Origin: an uncultured Phascolarctobacterium sp.
Lineage (GTDB): Bacteria > Bacillota > Negativicutes > Acidaminococcales > Acidaminococcaceae
Direction: 5' to 3'
NCBI GenBank assembly: GCA_900544795.1
Contig: UQWM01000019.1
Location: 1 to 43,885, forward strand
Length of the DNA stretch: 43,885 nt
Each line of letters starts with the position of its first letter. Position 1 is the stretch's first letter. Position numbers and translations under genes: made by a program. The notes below the pieces were generated by a model. That model had not been told where the DNA came from. It did no database searches and saw nothing but the letters and a program-made list of their open reading frames with translations. Positions 1 to 7,523 of this stretch are shown piece after piece.

Positions 1-1116
1 CCCGCTCAGCTACGGACGGCCTACGGTATTCTCTGCGGCGCTGTTGGGATCGGGCTGAACCTGCTGCTGTTTTTGGGCAAGTTCTTTGCCGGGACCCTCT
101 CCGGCTCCGTCGCCATCACGGCGGACGCCTTCAACAACCTCTCTGATGCCGGTTCCTCTGTGGTCACGCTGCTGGGCTTCCGCATTGCCGCCAAAGCGCC
201 GGACCCAGGCCATCCCTTCGGCCACGGCCGGGCGGAGTACCTCTCCGGTCTGGCGGTATCCATGCTGATTTTGCTGATGGGCGTGGAACTGGCCAAGGAG
301 TCCCTGAATAAGATCCTGCACCCCGCTCTGGTGGAGTTCAGCTGGCTGGTGATCGGGATTCTGGCTGTTTCTATCTGCGTGAAGCTGTATATGGCCATGT
401 ATAACCGCTCCCTCGGCAAAAAACTCTCCGCACCGGCGCTGCTGGCGGCAGCAGCGGATTCGCTGGGAGATTGCATGTCCACCTCTGCCGTTCTGGTCGC
501 CACTCTGATTGGCCATTACTTCCAGCTCCCGGTGGATGGCTGGGTGGGTATTCTGGTGGCACTGTTCATTTTCAAGGGCGGCATAGACGCCGCCAAGGAC
601 ACCATCGATCCCCTGCTTGGAAAGCCCCCCACGCCGGAATTTGTTAAAGAAATTGAAGATCTGGTGATGGCTCACAAAGAGATCTCCGGTATTCACGATC
701 TGGTGGTTCATGACTACGGCCCCGGCCGGGTGATGATCTCCCTCCACGCGGAGGTCCCGGCCACCGGCAGCGTCATGACGATCCATGACGCCATCGACAA
801 CATCGAACAGGAGCTGCACCGGAAGCTGGGCTGCGAGGCGGTGATCCACATGGACCCCATCGCCACAGATGACAGCACGACCGTTGTCCTCCGGAATAAG
901 ATCACAGAGCTGGCCCATTGCATCGATCCGGCCCTCAGTATCCACGATTTCCGCATGGTCCCCGGCCCCACCCACACCAACCTGATTTTCGACGTGGTGA
1001 CGCCCTTCGGCTTCCGGTTGGAGGACACTGAGGTAGCCCGGCAGCTCCGGGCCCTCATCCGTACCTTTGACAGCCACTATGTCCCCGTGATTCAGGTGGA
1101 GCATTCCTACATATAA
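1..1116 (+). CDS. Cation diffusion facilitator family transporter, 5' end outside window
   Basis: The frame is open from base 1, so the start lies before the window; 371 residues are visible. The protein belongs to the cation diffusion facilitator (CDF/FieF) family of membrane Zn2+/Fe2+/Mn2+ efflux pumps exchanging metal for protons. The visible part opens in the first helix, followed by GSVAITADAFNNLSDAG, which carries the family's helix-2 metal ligands. The helix-5 equivalent LLAAAADSLGDCMSTSAVL repeats the DxxxD-type spacing. After about residue 210 comes the soluble C-terminal dimerisation domain (GRVMISLHAEVP, then VIHMDP). GC content and codon use (many CTG, GGC, CCG) are clearly higher than in genes beyond 2100, which suggests a different origin for this end of the window. 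Family assignment is firm; the metal transported cannot be told. Confidence 0.9.
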   Translation, partial: PAQLRTAYGILCGAVGIGLNLLLFLGKFFAGTLSGSVAITADAFNNLSDAGSSVVTLLGFRIAAKAPDPGHPFGHGRAEYLSGLAVSMLILLMGVELAKESLNKILHPALVEFSWLVIGILAVSICVKLYMAMYNRSLGKKLSAPALLAAAADSLGDCMSTSAVLVATLIGHYFQLPVDGWVGILVALFIFKGGIDAAKDTIDPLLGKPPTPEFVKEIEDLVMAHKEISGIHDLVVHDYGPGRVMISLHAEVPATGSVMTIHDAIDNIEQELHRKLGCEAVIHMDPIATDDSTTVVLRNKITELAHCIDPALSIHDFRMVPGPTHTNLIFDVVTPFGFRLEDTEVARQLRALIRTFDSHYVPVIQVEHSYI

Positions 1117-1120
1117 TCTG

Positions 1121-1157
1121 ACAGCGGCGGCCCGGAGTCATTCCGGGCCGCCGCTGT
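1121..1157. terminator. Perfect 16-bp hairpin after the CDF gene
   Basis: Two perfectly complementary 16-base arms (1121-1136 and 1142-1157, starting ACAGCGGCGGCC) enclose a 5-base loop four bases after the CDF stop codon. There is no T-tract directly behind the stem; a run of T follows about 15 bases later. It most likely ends the CDF transcript. Confidence 0.6.
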
Positions 1158-1198
1158 ATGCACAGGCCGATCTTTTTTGATTTTTCCCGCAAAAGGCC

Positions 1199-1227
1199 TT
1201 TACAAGTTCAGGAAATATTGCTATAAT
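1199..1227 (+). promoter_or_regulatory. Promoter of the tRNA-Ala gene
   Basis: TTTACA (1199-1204) and TATAAT (1222-1227) are separated by exactly 17 bases, and TGC before the -10 makes it an extended -10. The tRNA begins 13 bases after the -10 box. Confidence 0.75.
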
Positions 1228-1240
1228 AACAGGGCTGTAT

Positions 1241-1316
1241 GGGGGCGTAGCTCAGCTGGGAGAGCGTACGGTTCGCATCCGTAAGGTCGAGAGTTCGATC
1301 CTCTTCGTCTCCACCA
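1241..1316 (+). tRNA. tRNA-Ala (anticodon CGC)
   Basis: The 76 bases fold as a full cloverleaf with encoded CCA (1314-1316). The acceptor stem GGGGGCG/CGTCTCC contains the G3:U70 pair that marks alanine tRNAs. The anticodon stem TACGG/CCGTA closes the loop TTCGCAT, giving anticodon CGC for codon GCG. The T arm is GAGAG-TTCGATC-CTCTT. It has its own promoter upstream and a terminator downstream. No second copy of its 3' end was noticed in the window, so there is no direct sign that it served as an integration site here. Confidence 0.95.
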
Positions 1317-1331
1317 AATGTTGGAATTAGG

Positions 1332-1358
1332 AAGCCGCTGAATATTCAGCGGCTTTTT
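1332..1358 (+). terminator. Rho-independent terminator of the tRNA gene
   Basis: A 24-base perfect palindrome at 1332-1355 (arm AAGCCGCTGAAT) runs into a T5 tract. It lies 16 bases after the CCA end of the tRNA. Confidence 0.85.
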
Positions 1359-1391
1359 GTATTGTTTATTATACAAAGAGGTGCAATTATT

Positions 1392-2189
1392 ATGAAAATA
1401 AGTCAAATTTATAATTTACAAAAAACTCAATATGAATTAGATTTTGTTGACATAGATCCAGAAGTAGATACACCTCTTTTTTTGGATCCATATTATATTT
1501 CCAAATGCGATTTTGATTTTGCAATAATAGCGGATAGCACTATTCGATCATATTTTGAATTTCTTTTAGCGCTTTTGCGGAATAACGAGATAAACGAAGC
1601 TGAAGAATTATTCTCGTATTTAGGAGAAAATAATGATATTTGTTTTGGTATGTCGCGTGGAAAACCTAATGGCCATGGTATGGGACCGAAAGATACCAGC
1701 TTAATATTTCAACAGCTTTTACAAAGCAAGGCTATAACAACGGGAGTAATGGAAGATATCGAAGACTTCCGTATATTCGTGCCAAATGTTGATAAAGATA
1801 AAGTTTCAGACATGACTGCTAATATTATTAAAATTCATTTAATCGAATACACAAAAGAACAATGTACTTTACATAGCATTCCACTAGTTCAAAACGTTCC
1901 TTCTGGTATGTATTGGAATAAAAAAACAAAAACATGGAACAACGATTACACAGAACGGCTCATATGCAATGACAAACCAATCTTATTAGTGCCTAAACGT
2001 ATCGTGTCTTATTCTGATAAATATACTTCTGCTGAATATCGGCAGCACTTCGTCTTGAACTATCTTCAAAATGAGCATCTTCGCCTTCAAACAGCATTGG
2101 TAAAGAAGGTTACAGGCACCATAGTTTTACCGTTGACTAAAATCGGGGCGTTGTCCAAAGTGATTGTTTGGCCATTGCGTACATATTGA
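1392..2189 (+). pseudogene. Hypothetical protein, 3' end lost at a sequence junction
   Basis: Translation most likely starts at the ATG at 1392, behind a GAGGTG ribosome site. The first ~239 residues read as a coherent, AT-rich, soluble protein (MKISQIYNLQKTQ, then VDTPLFLDPYYISK, and VLNYLQNEHLRLQTALVKK near 2108). From about 2108 to the stop at 2189 the frame is simply the antisense of the copper-amine-oxidase-like gene on the other strand. The last ~27 residues are therefore not native and the real C-terminus is missing. I recall similar uncharacterised proteins in gut Firmicutes beginning with this pattern, but I know of no function. The low GC contrasts with the CDF gene just upstream and resembles cargo of mobile DNA. 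Confidence 0.65.
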
Positions 2190-2488
2190 TTGTTGCCGAT
2201 GGTCATAAAATAGGTTTTATCGCCTTTTTCCATCGAAACATTTTGCAGGCCGGCATCCCAATATACTTGATAGTCCATTTTTTCCATCAGCGGACGCAGG
2301 GGCAGGTAAACGGTATCTTCTTGGACCATGATAGCTTCGTCAGGTGTCAGTACCAGTTCTTGTTGATCCATAACGATGGTGCCCGCACCAAGGTGAACTT
2401 TGATATCAGGACCATTGGCTTTAGCGATAGACCAGCCAAAGATGCCTACCAATAATAAGCAGACTACTACGATTACAGATTTTTTCAT
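2087..2488 (-). pseudogene. Copper amine oxidase N-terminal-like (stalk) domain protein, C-terminally truncated
   Basis: 133 residues: a Sec-type signal peptide or membrane anchor (MKKSVIVVVCLLLVGIFGW), then one copper-amine-oxidase-N-like repeat with the usual pieces LVLTPDEAIMVQEDTVYLPL, RPLMEKMDYQVYWD and APILVNGKTMVPVTF. Family members normally continue after the MVPVRFVSEAL-type segment with a further strand pair. Here the frame stops at once (…FFTNAV, stop at 2087-2089), exactly where the sequence changes into the truncated plus-strand gene. An AGAGG ribosome site precedes the start. The domain is typical of exported cell-envelope proteins of Firmicutes. Whether the short product folds is doubtful. 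Confidence 0.65.
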
Positions 2489-2700
2489 TTTAATTGACCT
2501 CTTTCCTTTCCTGCTGAGCAGGTTTGTTTACGGTTTTTATTATATACACTTTTTTCACTGTGTGAAGTTTTCAATATTTAAATATAAAGTATAAAAAAAT
2601 TACAGTTTGGTTAAAAAATTAAGATAGCGGTTGCTTTTACTGTGCTTGCAGCTACCAGGATAGACACCGCCGCCCCTGCCAAAATCCAAATGTAAATAAA

Positions 2701-2741
2701 AAAACGACCTTTGTAAGCGCGCTGCTGTTAAAGGCCGTTTT
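2701..2741 (-). terminator. Terminator of the 89-aa gene
   Basis: Read on the minus strand, AAAACGGCCTTT pairs with AAAGGTCGTTTT around a 17-base loop and runs into a T-rich tail. It lies just after the stop of the gene at 2755-3024. The remaining bases between 2489 and 2754 hold no gene I can support. Confidence 0.7.
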
Positions 2742-2754
2742 GAACCATAAAAAT

Positions 2755-3024
2755 TTATTTCGTTAATTCCTTGACAATCACTAATACCGGAAACGAGGCG
2801 TCAGGAAGATCGCTATGCCCACCGCTGATCTTTTCTTCGTAGGCGGCTCTGTCAAGCAGGTCAAAATCTACAATCACGTCATCGCTGTAATATTCCTTAG
2901 CCGGTTCGATATCTTCTTTGCGAATACCCTGCCAGGCAGACTTGGGAACCTTCGCGGTAAAAAACTCCAGGGTCGAGGATTTAGCGTGAAAAATCTGGAT
3001 CGCGTCTTCAACAGTATACAACAT
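2755..3024 (-). CDS. Hypothetical 89-aa protein
   Basis: The frame is open further upstream, but the start at 3024 (MLYTVEDAIQIFHAKSS) is preferred. It has an AGGAG ribosome site 9 bases upstream, while the longer N-terminus reads like leader DNA. The product is small, soluble and acidic, with no signal peptide, membrane segment or cysteine motif. Its C-terminus FPVLVIVKELTK ends in a hydrophobic strand. Codon use matches the neighbouring host genes. It is transcribed alone, with its own terminator downstream. I do not recognise the family and offer no function. Confidence 0.6.
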   Translation of the reverse strand: MLYTVEDAIQIFHAKSSTLEFFTAKVPKSAWQGIRKEDIEPAKEYYSDDVIVDFDLLDRAAYEEKISGGHSDLPDASFPVLVIVKELTK

Positions 3025-3186
3025 AACTTTCAACTCCTGTCTTCTCAAAATCAACTGATCGCCAAAGCTGTTTTCAGCAACTATTGTTGTTAGGTCAATT
3101 ATACCATAGAAAGGCGCCACAGTCAAAGTTTTTAATAATTATTATCAATTACATTAGTTGAGAAATATTATCCCGTCACCGCAGAT

Positions 3187-3225
3187 AATAACGACGCTGC
3201 TTCTAAAGATAGCAGCGTCGTTATT
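3187..3225 (-). terminator. Bidirectional-looking terminator after amt-PII
   Basis: Perfect 15-base arms (AATAACGACGCTGCT at 3187-3201 and its complement at 3211-3225) enclose a 9-base loop, 36 bases past the stop of the ammonium transporter gene. Confidence 0.75.
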
Positions 3226-3260
3226 GGCCGGTGGCAGCAGTTTTATTTTAATCTTCTTTG

Positions 3261-4958
3261 TTATTCTTCGATCGGTTTATCCTGCAATGCGGCATAGCCT
3301 TCTTCACCGGTGCGGATCTTGACCACATTTTCCACATCATAGATGAAGATTTTTCCGTCGCCATATTTACCCGTGTAGAGCACTTTTTTAGCTACTGCTA
3401 CTACATCGACTACAGGTACGGCCGCAACTATCAATTCAACTTTCACCTTCGGCAGCAGGTGCACGCTGACTTCGGCGCCACGGTAATATTCAGTGTTGCC
3501 CTTTTGCAGGCCGTAACCCAAAACCTTGGTCACCGTCATCCCGGTGATGCCCAGGTTGTCGAGCGCTTCCTTTAAGGCTTCAAAACGCAGCTGCGAAGTA
3601 ATGATGACCACTTTACTCATTTTGTGAGCGCCGTCAACTCGGGTTGCTGACGAAGCGGCGGTAGTAACATGGGTAACAGTAACTGCGGCGGCTTCCGACG
3701 GGCTGACAGCGCCGTGGAAATCTTCCAGAGCCGGCATAAAGTCGGCGTAGCAGCTAGCCAGTCCATGTTCTTCCATATCCAGCCCGGCAATCTCTTCACG
3801 GGCGCTGACCCGCAAGCCGATAGTTTTATCAATGATTTGGAACACGATAGTCATCACGATGGCGATATAAGCAGCGACGGCAATAACGCCAGTCGTTTGG
3901 GTGATAAGCATTGCGCTGCTGCCGCCATAAAGCAAACCGCCATCAACAGCGAACACGCCTACTAAAATGGTGCCTAAAGCACCGCAGACGCCGTGGACGG
4001 AGATCGCGCCGACAGGGTCGTCAATTTTTAAAGACTGGTCGAAAAATTCAACGGCAAACACTACCACGATACCGGCAATAATACCGATAACGAAGGAACC
4101 GGGCACGCTGACAGCGTCGCAGCCAGCAGTGATAGCTACCAGACCGGCCAAAGCTCCGTTCAAGGTCATAGAGACATCGGGCTTGCCATAGCGCAGCCAG
4201 GTCAGGAACATGGTCGCCGTAGCAGCCGCAGCGGCGGCCATATTAGTAGTAACAAAAATACTGCCGATAGAAGCCAGCACGTCGTCGCCAGTTGCGCACA
4301 CGGTAGAGCCGCCATTGAAGCCGAACCAGCCGAACCAGAGGATGAACACGCCCAAGGCACCCAGTGTCAGGCTGTGGCCGGGGATCGCATTGACACTGCC
4401 GTCCGCGTTGTATTTGCCAATACGGGGGCCAAGGATCTTGGCGCCTACCAATGCCGCCACACCGCCGACCATATGGACGGCCGTGGAGCCTGCAAAATCA
4501 TGGAAGCCCATTGCGCCCAGCCAGCCGCCGCCCCAGATCCAATGGCCGGAGATGGGATAGATGACCGCGCTGATCAAAATACTATACATACAATAGACCG
4601 AAAATTTTGTGCGCTCGGCCATAGCACCCGAAACGATGGTAGCCGCCGTAGCACAGAAAACGGTTTGGAAGATAAAGAAGGCCCAGGACGGATAAGTGCC
4701 GCTATAGTCTCCCTGCACAAAAAAGTCGGGCGTGCCGATGAGTCCGCCAATATCCGTACCAAACATCAGGCCGAAGCCAATTACCCAAAAGACGATACTG
4801 CCCAGACACAGGTCCATAAAGTTTTTCATAACGATGTTGCCGGCATTTTTAGCTCTTGTAAAACCTGTCTCTACCATGGCAAAGCCGGGCTGCATAAAAA
4901 ATACCATAAACGCGCCTATCAGCACCCAAATCGTGTCCGCTGCTACATATTTTTCCAT
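3261..4958 (-). CDS. amt: Ammonium transporter fused to a C-terminal PII signal protein
   Basis: A 565-residue fusion. Residues 1 to ~400 are an Amt/MEP ammonium channel with about eleven membrane helices and family segments FMVFFMQPGFAMVETGF, ISGHWIWGGGWL and VHMVGGVAALVGAKI. A ~45-residue Ala/Thr-rich linker follows. Residues ~447-565 are a complete PII (GlnB/GlnK) domain with LGITGMTVTKVLGYG, the T-loop QKGNTEYYRGAEV and the ATP/2-oxoglutarate segments TGKYGDGKIF and KIRTGEE. The T-loop tyrosine that GlnD uridylylates in enterobacteria (Tyr51) is Val at about residue 497; Tyr46 is kept. GlnK-type proteins normally block AmtB by inserting the T-loop into the pore, so the fusion is a built-in sensor and plug. 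The start at 4958 follows GGAGGGGAAGTT; an in-frame ATG at 4982 has no such site. It lies downstream of glnN. Confidence 0.95.
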   Translation of the reverse strand: MEKYVAADTIWVLIGAFMVFFMQPGFAMVETGFTRAKNAGNIVMKNFMDLCLGSIVFWVIGFGLMFGTDIGGLIGTPDFFVQGDYSGTYPSWAFFIFQTVFCATAATIVSGAMAERTKFSVYCMYSILISAVIYPISGHWIWGGGWLGAMGFHDFAGSTAVHMVGGVAALVGAKILGPRIGKYNADGSVNAIPGHSLTLGALGVFILWFGWFGFNGGSTVCATGDDVLASIGSIFVTTNMAAAAAATATMFLTWLRYGKPDVSMTLNGALAGLVAITAGCDAVSVPGSFVIGIIAGIVVVFAVEFFDQSLKIDDPVGAISVHGVCGALGTILVGVFAVDGGLLYGGSSAMLITQTTGVIAVAAYIAIVMTIVFQIIDKTIGLRVSAREEIAGLDMEEHGLASCYADFMPALEDFHGAVSPSEAAAVTVTHVTTAASSATRVDGAHKMSKVVIITSQLRFEALKEALDNLGITGMTVTKVLGYGLQKGNTEYYRGAEVSVHLLPKVKVELIVAAVPVVDVVAVAKKVLYTGKYGDGKIFIYDVENVVKIRTGEEGYAALQDKPIEE

Positions 4959-5000
4959 AACTTCCCCTCCAAATCCAATCATAAATATCTATTTTTTAAT

Positions 5001-5041
5001 AAAAAAGAAGCGTACCCCTTGCGGGATACGCTTCTTCGCGT
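5001..5041 (-). promoter_or_regulatory. Terminator in the glnN-amt gap with overlapping hexaloop hairpin
   Basis: On the minus strand a stem (AAGAAGCGTATCCC with GGGGTACGCTTCTT, 5036-5023 and 5018-5005) ends in a T6 tract, between the glnN stop and the amt start. The 5' arm can instead form a smaller hairpin, ACGC-GAAGAA-GCGT (5041-5028), with a six-base loop; the two structures exclude each other. No convincing promoter lies between this structure and amt, so amt seems to depend on readthrough from glnN. See the findings for the parallel with the glnN leader. Confidence 0.6.
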
Positions 5042-5065
5042 TGTTGGCTGATGCAGACGGCGCAA

Positions 5066-7153
5066 TTAGTTATTAACGCCGTACAACAGCTTGCCGTAGG
5101 TTGGGTACGGCAGGTAATCTTCACCGATAAGGTTTTCGGCAGCGTCGGCATAGCTGCGCAGAATCTCCATTTCCTTTAAAACGGTATCGTGGTAGTAGTT
5201 GGCCTCTGCTTGCATATCGACGCATTTTTCAGCACCTTGCAGACCTTTAGCCAGTTTTTGGCCGCTATTGTACATTTTAGCGGTCAGGTCGGAAAGCTTG
5301 GTCGCCAGATCAGCTTCAAAACAGTTTTTGATACCCAGGGCTTTTTTAGTGGCCGCATTACCCAGCAGATCGCCAGTATAAGCGGCAGCGCCCGGCAGGA
5401 TATCCTTATGCAGCATATCCAGCATGGTCAAAGCTTCGATGTTGATGGTCTTGACGTAATTTTCCAGCAGTATCTCTACACGGGAACGAACTTCGGCCTC
5501 GGTGAAGATGCCGTGTTTGACAAACAGGTCGATGTTCTTTTTCGCTTCCATATAAGGCAGCGCTTCCGGAGTAGATTTAAGATTGAGAAGCCCCCTCGAT
5601 TTGGCCTCTTCGACCCATGCGTCCGTATAACCGTTGCCGTTAAAGACGATACGGCTATGCTTGGCAAAGGTTTCTTTGATCAATTTCTTGATGGCAGCAT
5701 CTTTATCGGCTGCTTTTTCTAACTTATCAGCAAATTGATCCAAAGCTTCGGCAACGATAGTATTGAGCACGATGTTAGGCCCGGCGATAGAAAAGGCGCT
5801 GCCCAACATTCTGAACTCAAATTTGTTGCCGGTAAAAGCGAACGGCGAAGTACGGTTTCTGTCCGTATTGTCCTGCGTCAGGGCAGGTATCACTTCTCCG
5901 CTCAGCTTGAGCAAAGCTTCCTCGTCGTGATCGTATTTCTTCCCTTTGATGATAGCTTCCATGATATTGGTAAGCTCTGTGCCCAGGAAAACAGAGACGA
6001 TCGCGGGCGGTGCTTCGTTGGCGCCTAAACGATGGTCGTTGCCGGCGCTGGCTACGCTGACACGTAGCAGGTCTTGATATTCGTCAACAGCTTTGATGAT
6101 AGCTGCGAGAAACAGTAAGAAGCGGGTATTTTTATGCGGCTCGGGACCGGGGTTCAGCAAATTATCGCCTTCAGCAGTAGCGATAGACCAGTTGTTGTGC
6201 TTACCGCTGCCATTGACACCGGCAAATGGTTTTTCGTGCAGCAGACACACCAGGCCATGACGAAGGGCGATACGCTTCATAAATTCCATGGTCAGCTGGT
6301 TGTGGTCCGAAGAGACGTTGGTAGTGGTAAAGATCGGTGCCAGCTCGTGCTGCGCCGGAGCAACCTCGTTATGCTCGGTTTTAGCCAGTACGCCCAGCTT
6401 CCACAATTCTTCGTCCAGCTCTTTCATAAAAGCCAGCACCCTCGGTTTGATAATGCCAAAGTAATGGTCGTCCATTTCTTGCCCTTTAGGCATTTTAGCA
6501 CCAAACAGGGTGCGGCCTGCATAAACCAAATCTTTACGCTGCTGCCACATTTCCTTATCGATCAAAAAGTATTCCTGTTCCGGGCCAACTGTTGTTACTA
6601 CTTTTTCGGTATTTTGTCCAATCAGGGCCAAAATACGTCTGGCAGCGTGGTCGACGCAACACATGGAACGCAGCAGCGGCGTTTTTTTATCAAGCACTTC
6701 GCCGGTATAGGAGCAAAATGCCGTCGGGATACACAGGCAATCGTCTTTAATAAAAGCATAAGAAGTAGGGTCCCAGGCAGTGTAGCCACGGGCTTCAAAA
6801 GTAGCGCGCAGTCCACCGGAAGGGAAACTGGACGCATCAGGCTCGCCTTGGATCAGTTCTTTGCCTGAAAAATCCATGATAACGCGGCCATCGGCAGTAG
6901 GAGCGATAAAGCTCTCGTGCTTTTCGGCGGTGATGCCGGTCATAGGCTGGAACCAGTGGGTAAAATGGGTGGCGCCATGCTCTAAAGCCCAATCCTTCAT
7001 AGCGTTGGCAATGATATTGGCGATAGGCATATCCAGTGCTTCGCCTTTCAAGACTGCATTTTTGAAGGTTTTGTAGGTAGCTGTCGGCAAACGGTCTTTC
7101 ATCACCGTTTCGTTAAAAACCAGGCTGCCAAACATTTTTGGTACGTTACTCAT
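5066..7153 (-). CDS. glnN: Glutamine synthetase type III
   Basis: A 695-residue enzyme of the GSIII (GlnN) class, which is longer than GSI (~470 residues) and common in Bacteroidetes, cyanobacteria and some Firmicutes. It makes glutamine from glutamate, ammonia and ATP in the cytoplasm. Recognisable catalytic segments are GPEQEYFLI, EVAPAQHELAPIF, NGSGKHNNWSI, DHRLGANEAPPAIVSVF and NRTSPFAFTGNKFEFRM, in the usual order. The start MSNVPKMFGSLVF at 7153 follows AGGGGGAAGAATT; the frame is open upstream, but that stretch is the leader with promoter and hairpin. It is read divergently from purC and is followed by amt-PII on the same strand, so uptake and assimilation of ammonium are coupled. The leader carries an attenuator-like hairpin. 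Confidence 0.97.
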   Translation of the reverse strand: MSNVPKMFGSLVFNETVMKDRLPTATYKTFKNAVLKGEALDMPIANIIANAMKDWALEHGATHFTHWFQPMTGITAEKHESFIAPTADGRVIMDFSGKELIQGEPDASSFPSGGLRATFEARGYTAWDPTSYAFIKDDCLCIPTAFCSYTGEVLDKKTPLLRSMCCVDHAARRILALIGQNTEKVVTTVGPEQEYFLIDKEMWQQRKDLVYAGRTLFGAKMPKGQEMDDHYFGIIKPRVLAFMKELDEELWKLGVLAKTEHNEVAPAQHELAPIFTTTNVSSDHNQLTMEFMKRIALRHGLVCLLHEKPFAGVNGSGKHNNWSIATAEGDNLLNPGPEPHKNTRFLLFLAAIIKAVDEYQDLLRVSVASAGNDHRLGANEAPPAIVSVFLGTELTNIMEAIIKGKKYDHDEEALLKLSGEVIPALTQDNTDRNRTSPFAFTGNKFEFRMLGSAFSIAGPNIVLNTIVAEALDQFADKLEKAADKDAAIKKLIKETFAKHSRIVFNGNGYTDAWVEEAKSRGLLNLKSTPEALPYMEAKKNIDLFVKHGIFTEAEVRSRVEILLENYVKTINIEALTMLDMLHKDILPGAAAYTGDLLGNAATKKALGIKNCFEADLATKLSDLTAKMYNSGQKLAKGLQGAEKCVDMQAEANYYHDTVLKEMEILRSYADAAENLIGEDYLPYPTYGKLLYGVNN

Positions 7154-7191
7154 AATTCTTCCCCCTTGCTTGATATAAAACAATATAAAAC

Positions 7192-7278
7192 AAAAAAACA
7201 ACAGCGGATTTAGGCCTTGGCCCACAACTTCGCTGTTGTTTATGCTGTGATTATAAATCACTTTTTTTGATTTGTAAA
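7192..7278 (-). promoter_or_regulatory. glnN promoter and attenuator-like leader hairpin
   Basis: On the minus strand TTTACA (7278-7273), a 17-base spacer and TATAAT (7255-7250) form a near-consensus promoter. Only a few bases past the expected transcript start lies a terminator: AACAACAGCG (7240-7231) pairs with CGCTGTTGTT (7206-7197), followed by T7. The same 5' arm can alternatively form ACAAC-AGCGAA-GUUGU (7239-7224), a five-base-pair hairpin with a hexaloop having A at position 1 and G at position 4. The terminator sits inside the 5' leader, before the glnN ribosome site, so it looks regulatory. The window between glnN and purC (7154-7523) otherwise holds only the purC promoter. Confidence 0.65.
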
Positions 7279-7381
7279 GAGTTTTTGCAAATATTTTTCG
7301 TTTTTTCTGTTTGAACGTTCGGAAAATTTGCCTAAAATAGCCTTTTTCTAGTAAAATTTGTATTAAATGTTCCGAAAATCA

Positions 7382-7410
7382 TTGACAACCAAAATCAAAC
7401 AAGCTAAACT
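7382..7410 (+). promoter_or_regulatory. Probable purC promoter
   Basis: TTGACA (7382-7387) and TAAACT (7405-7410) are 17 bases apart, about 110 bases before the purC start. The leader between them and the gene contains a small GGCGA…TTCGCC stem, but I recognise no known purine or PRPP riboswitch in it. Confidence 0.5.
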
Positions 7411-7523
7411 AAAAAATGTAAAAAACGTACTCCAAGCAGTAATTTTGCTTTAGCAGGCGACGAGTGCCTTACATTCGCCGGCTCTACTAATAAATTTATT
7501 TAAAAGAAAGCAGGTTGCAAACC

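Noticed and set aside
1221..1406. Minus-strand ORF of 61 codons over the tRNA
   Set aside because: It is the antisense of tRNA-Ala and its terminator; the peptide with RRGSNSRPYGC is a familiar translation artefact of tRNA genes.
4210..4560. Alanine- and proline-rich plus-strand ORF opposite the ammonium transporter
   Set aside because: Antisense of a well-supported Amt gene; composition follows from reading GC-rich codons backward.
7411..7523. Purine or PRPP riboswitch in the purC leader
   Set aside because: Only a small GGCGA/TTCGCC stem is present; no conserved riboswitch core and no terminator before the start codon.
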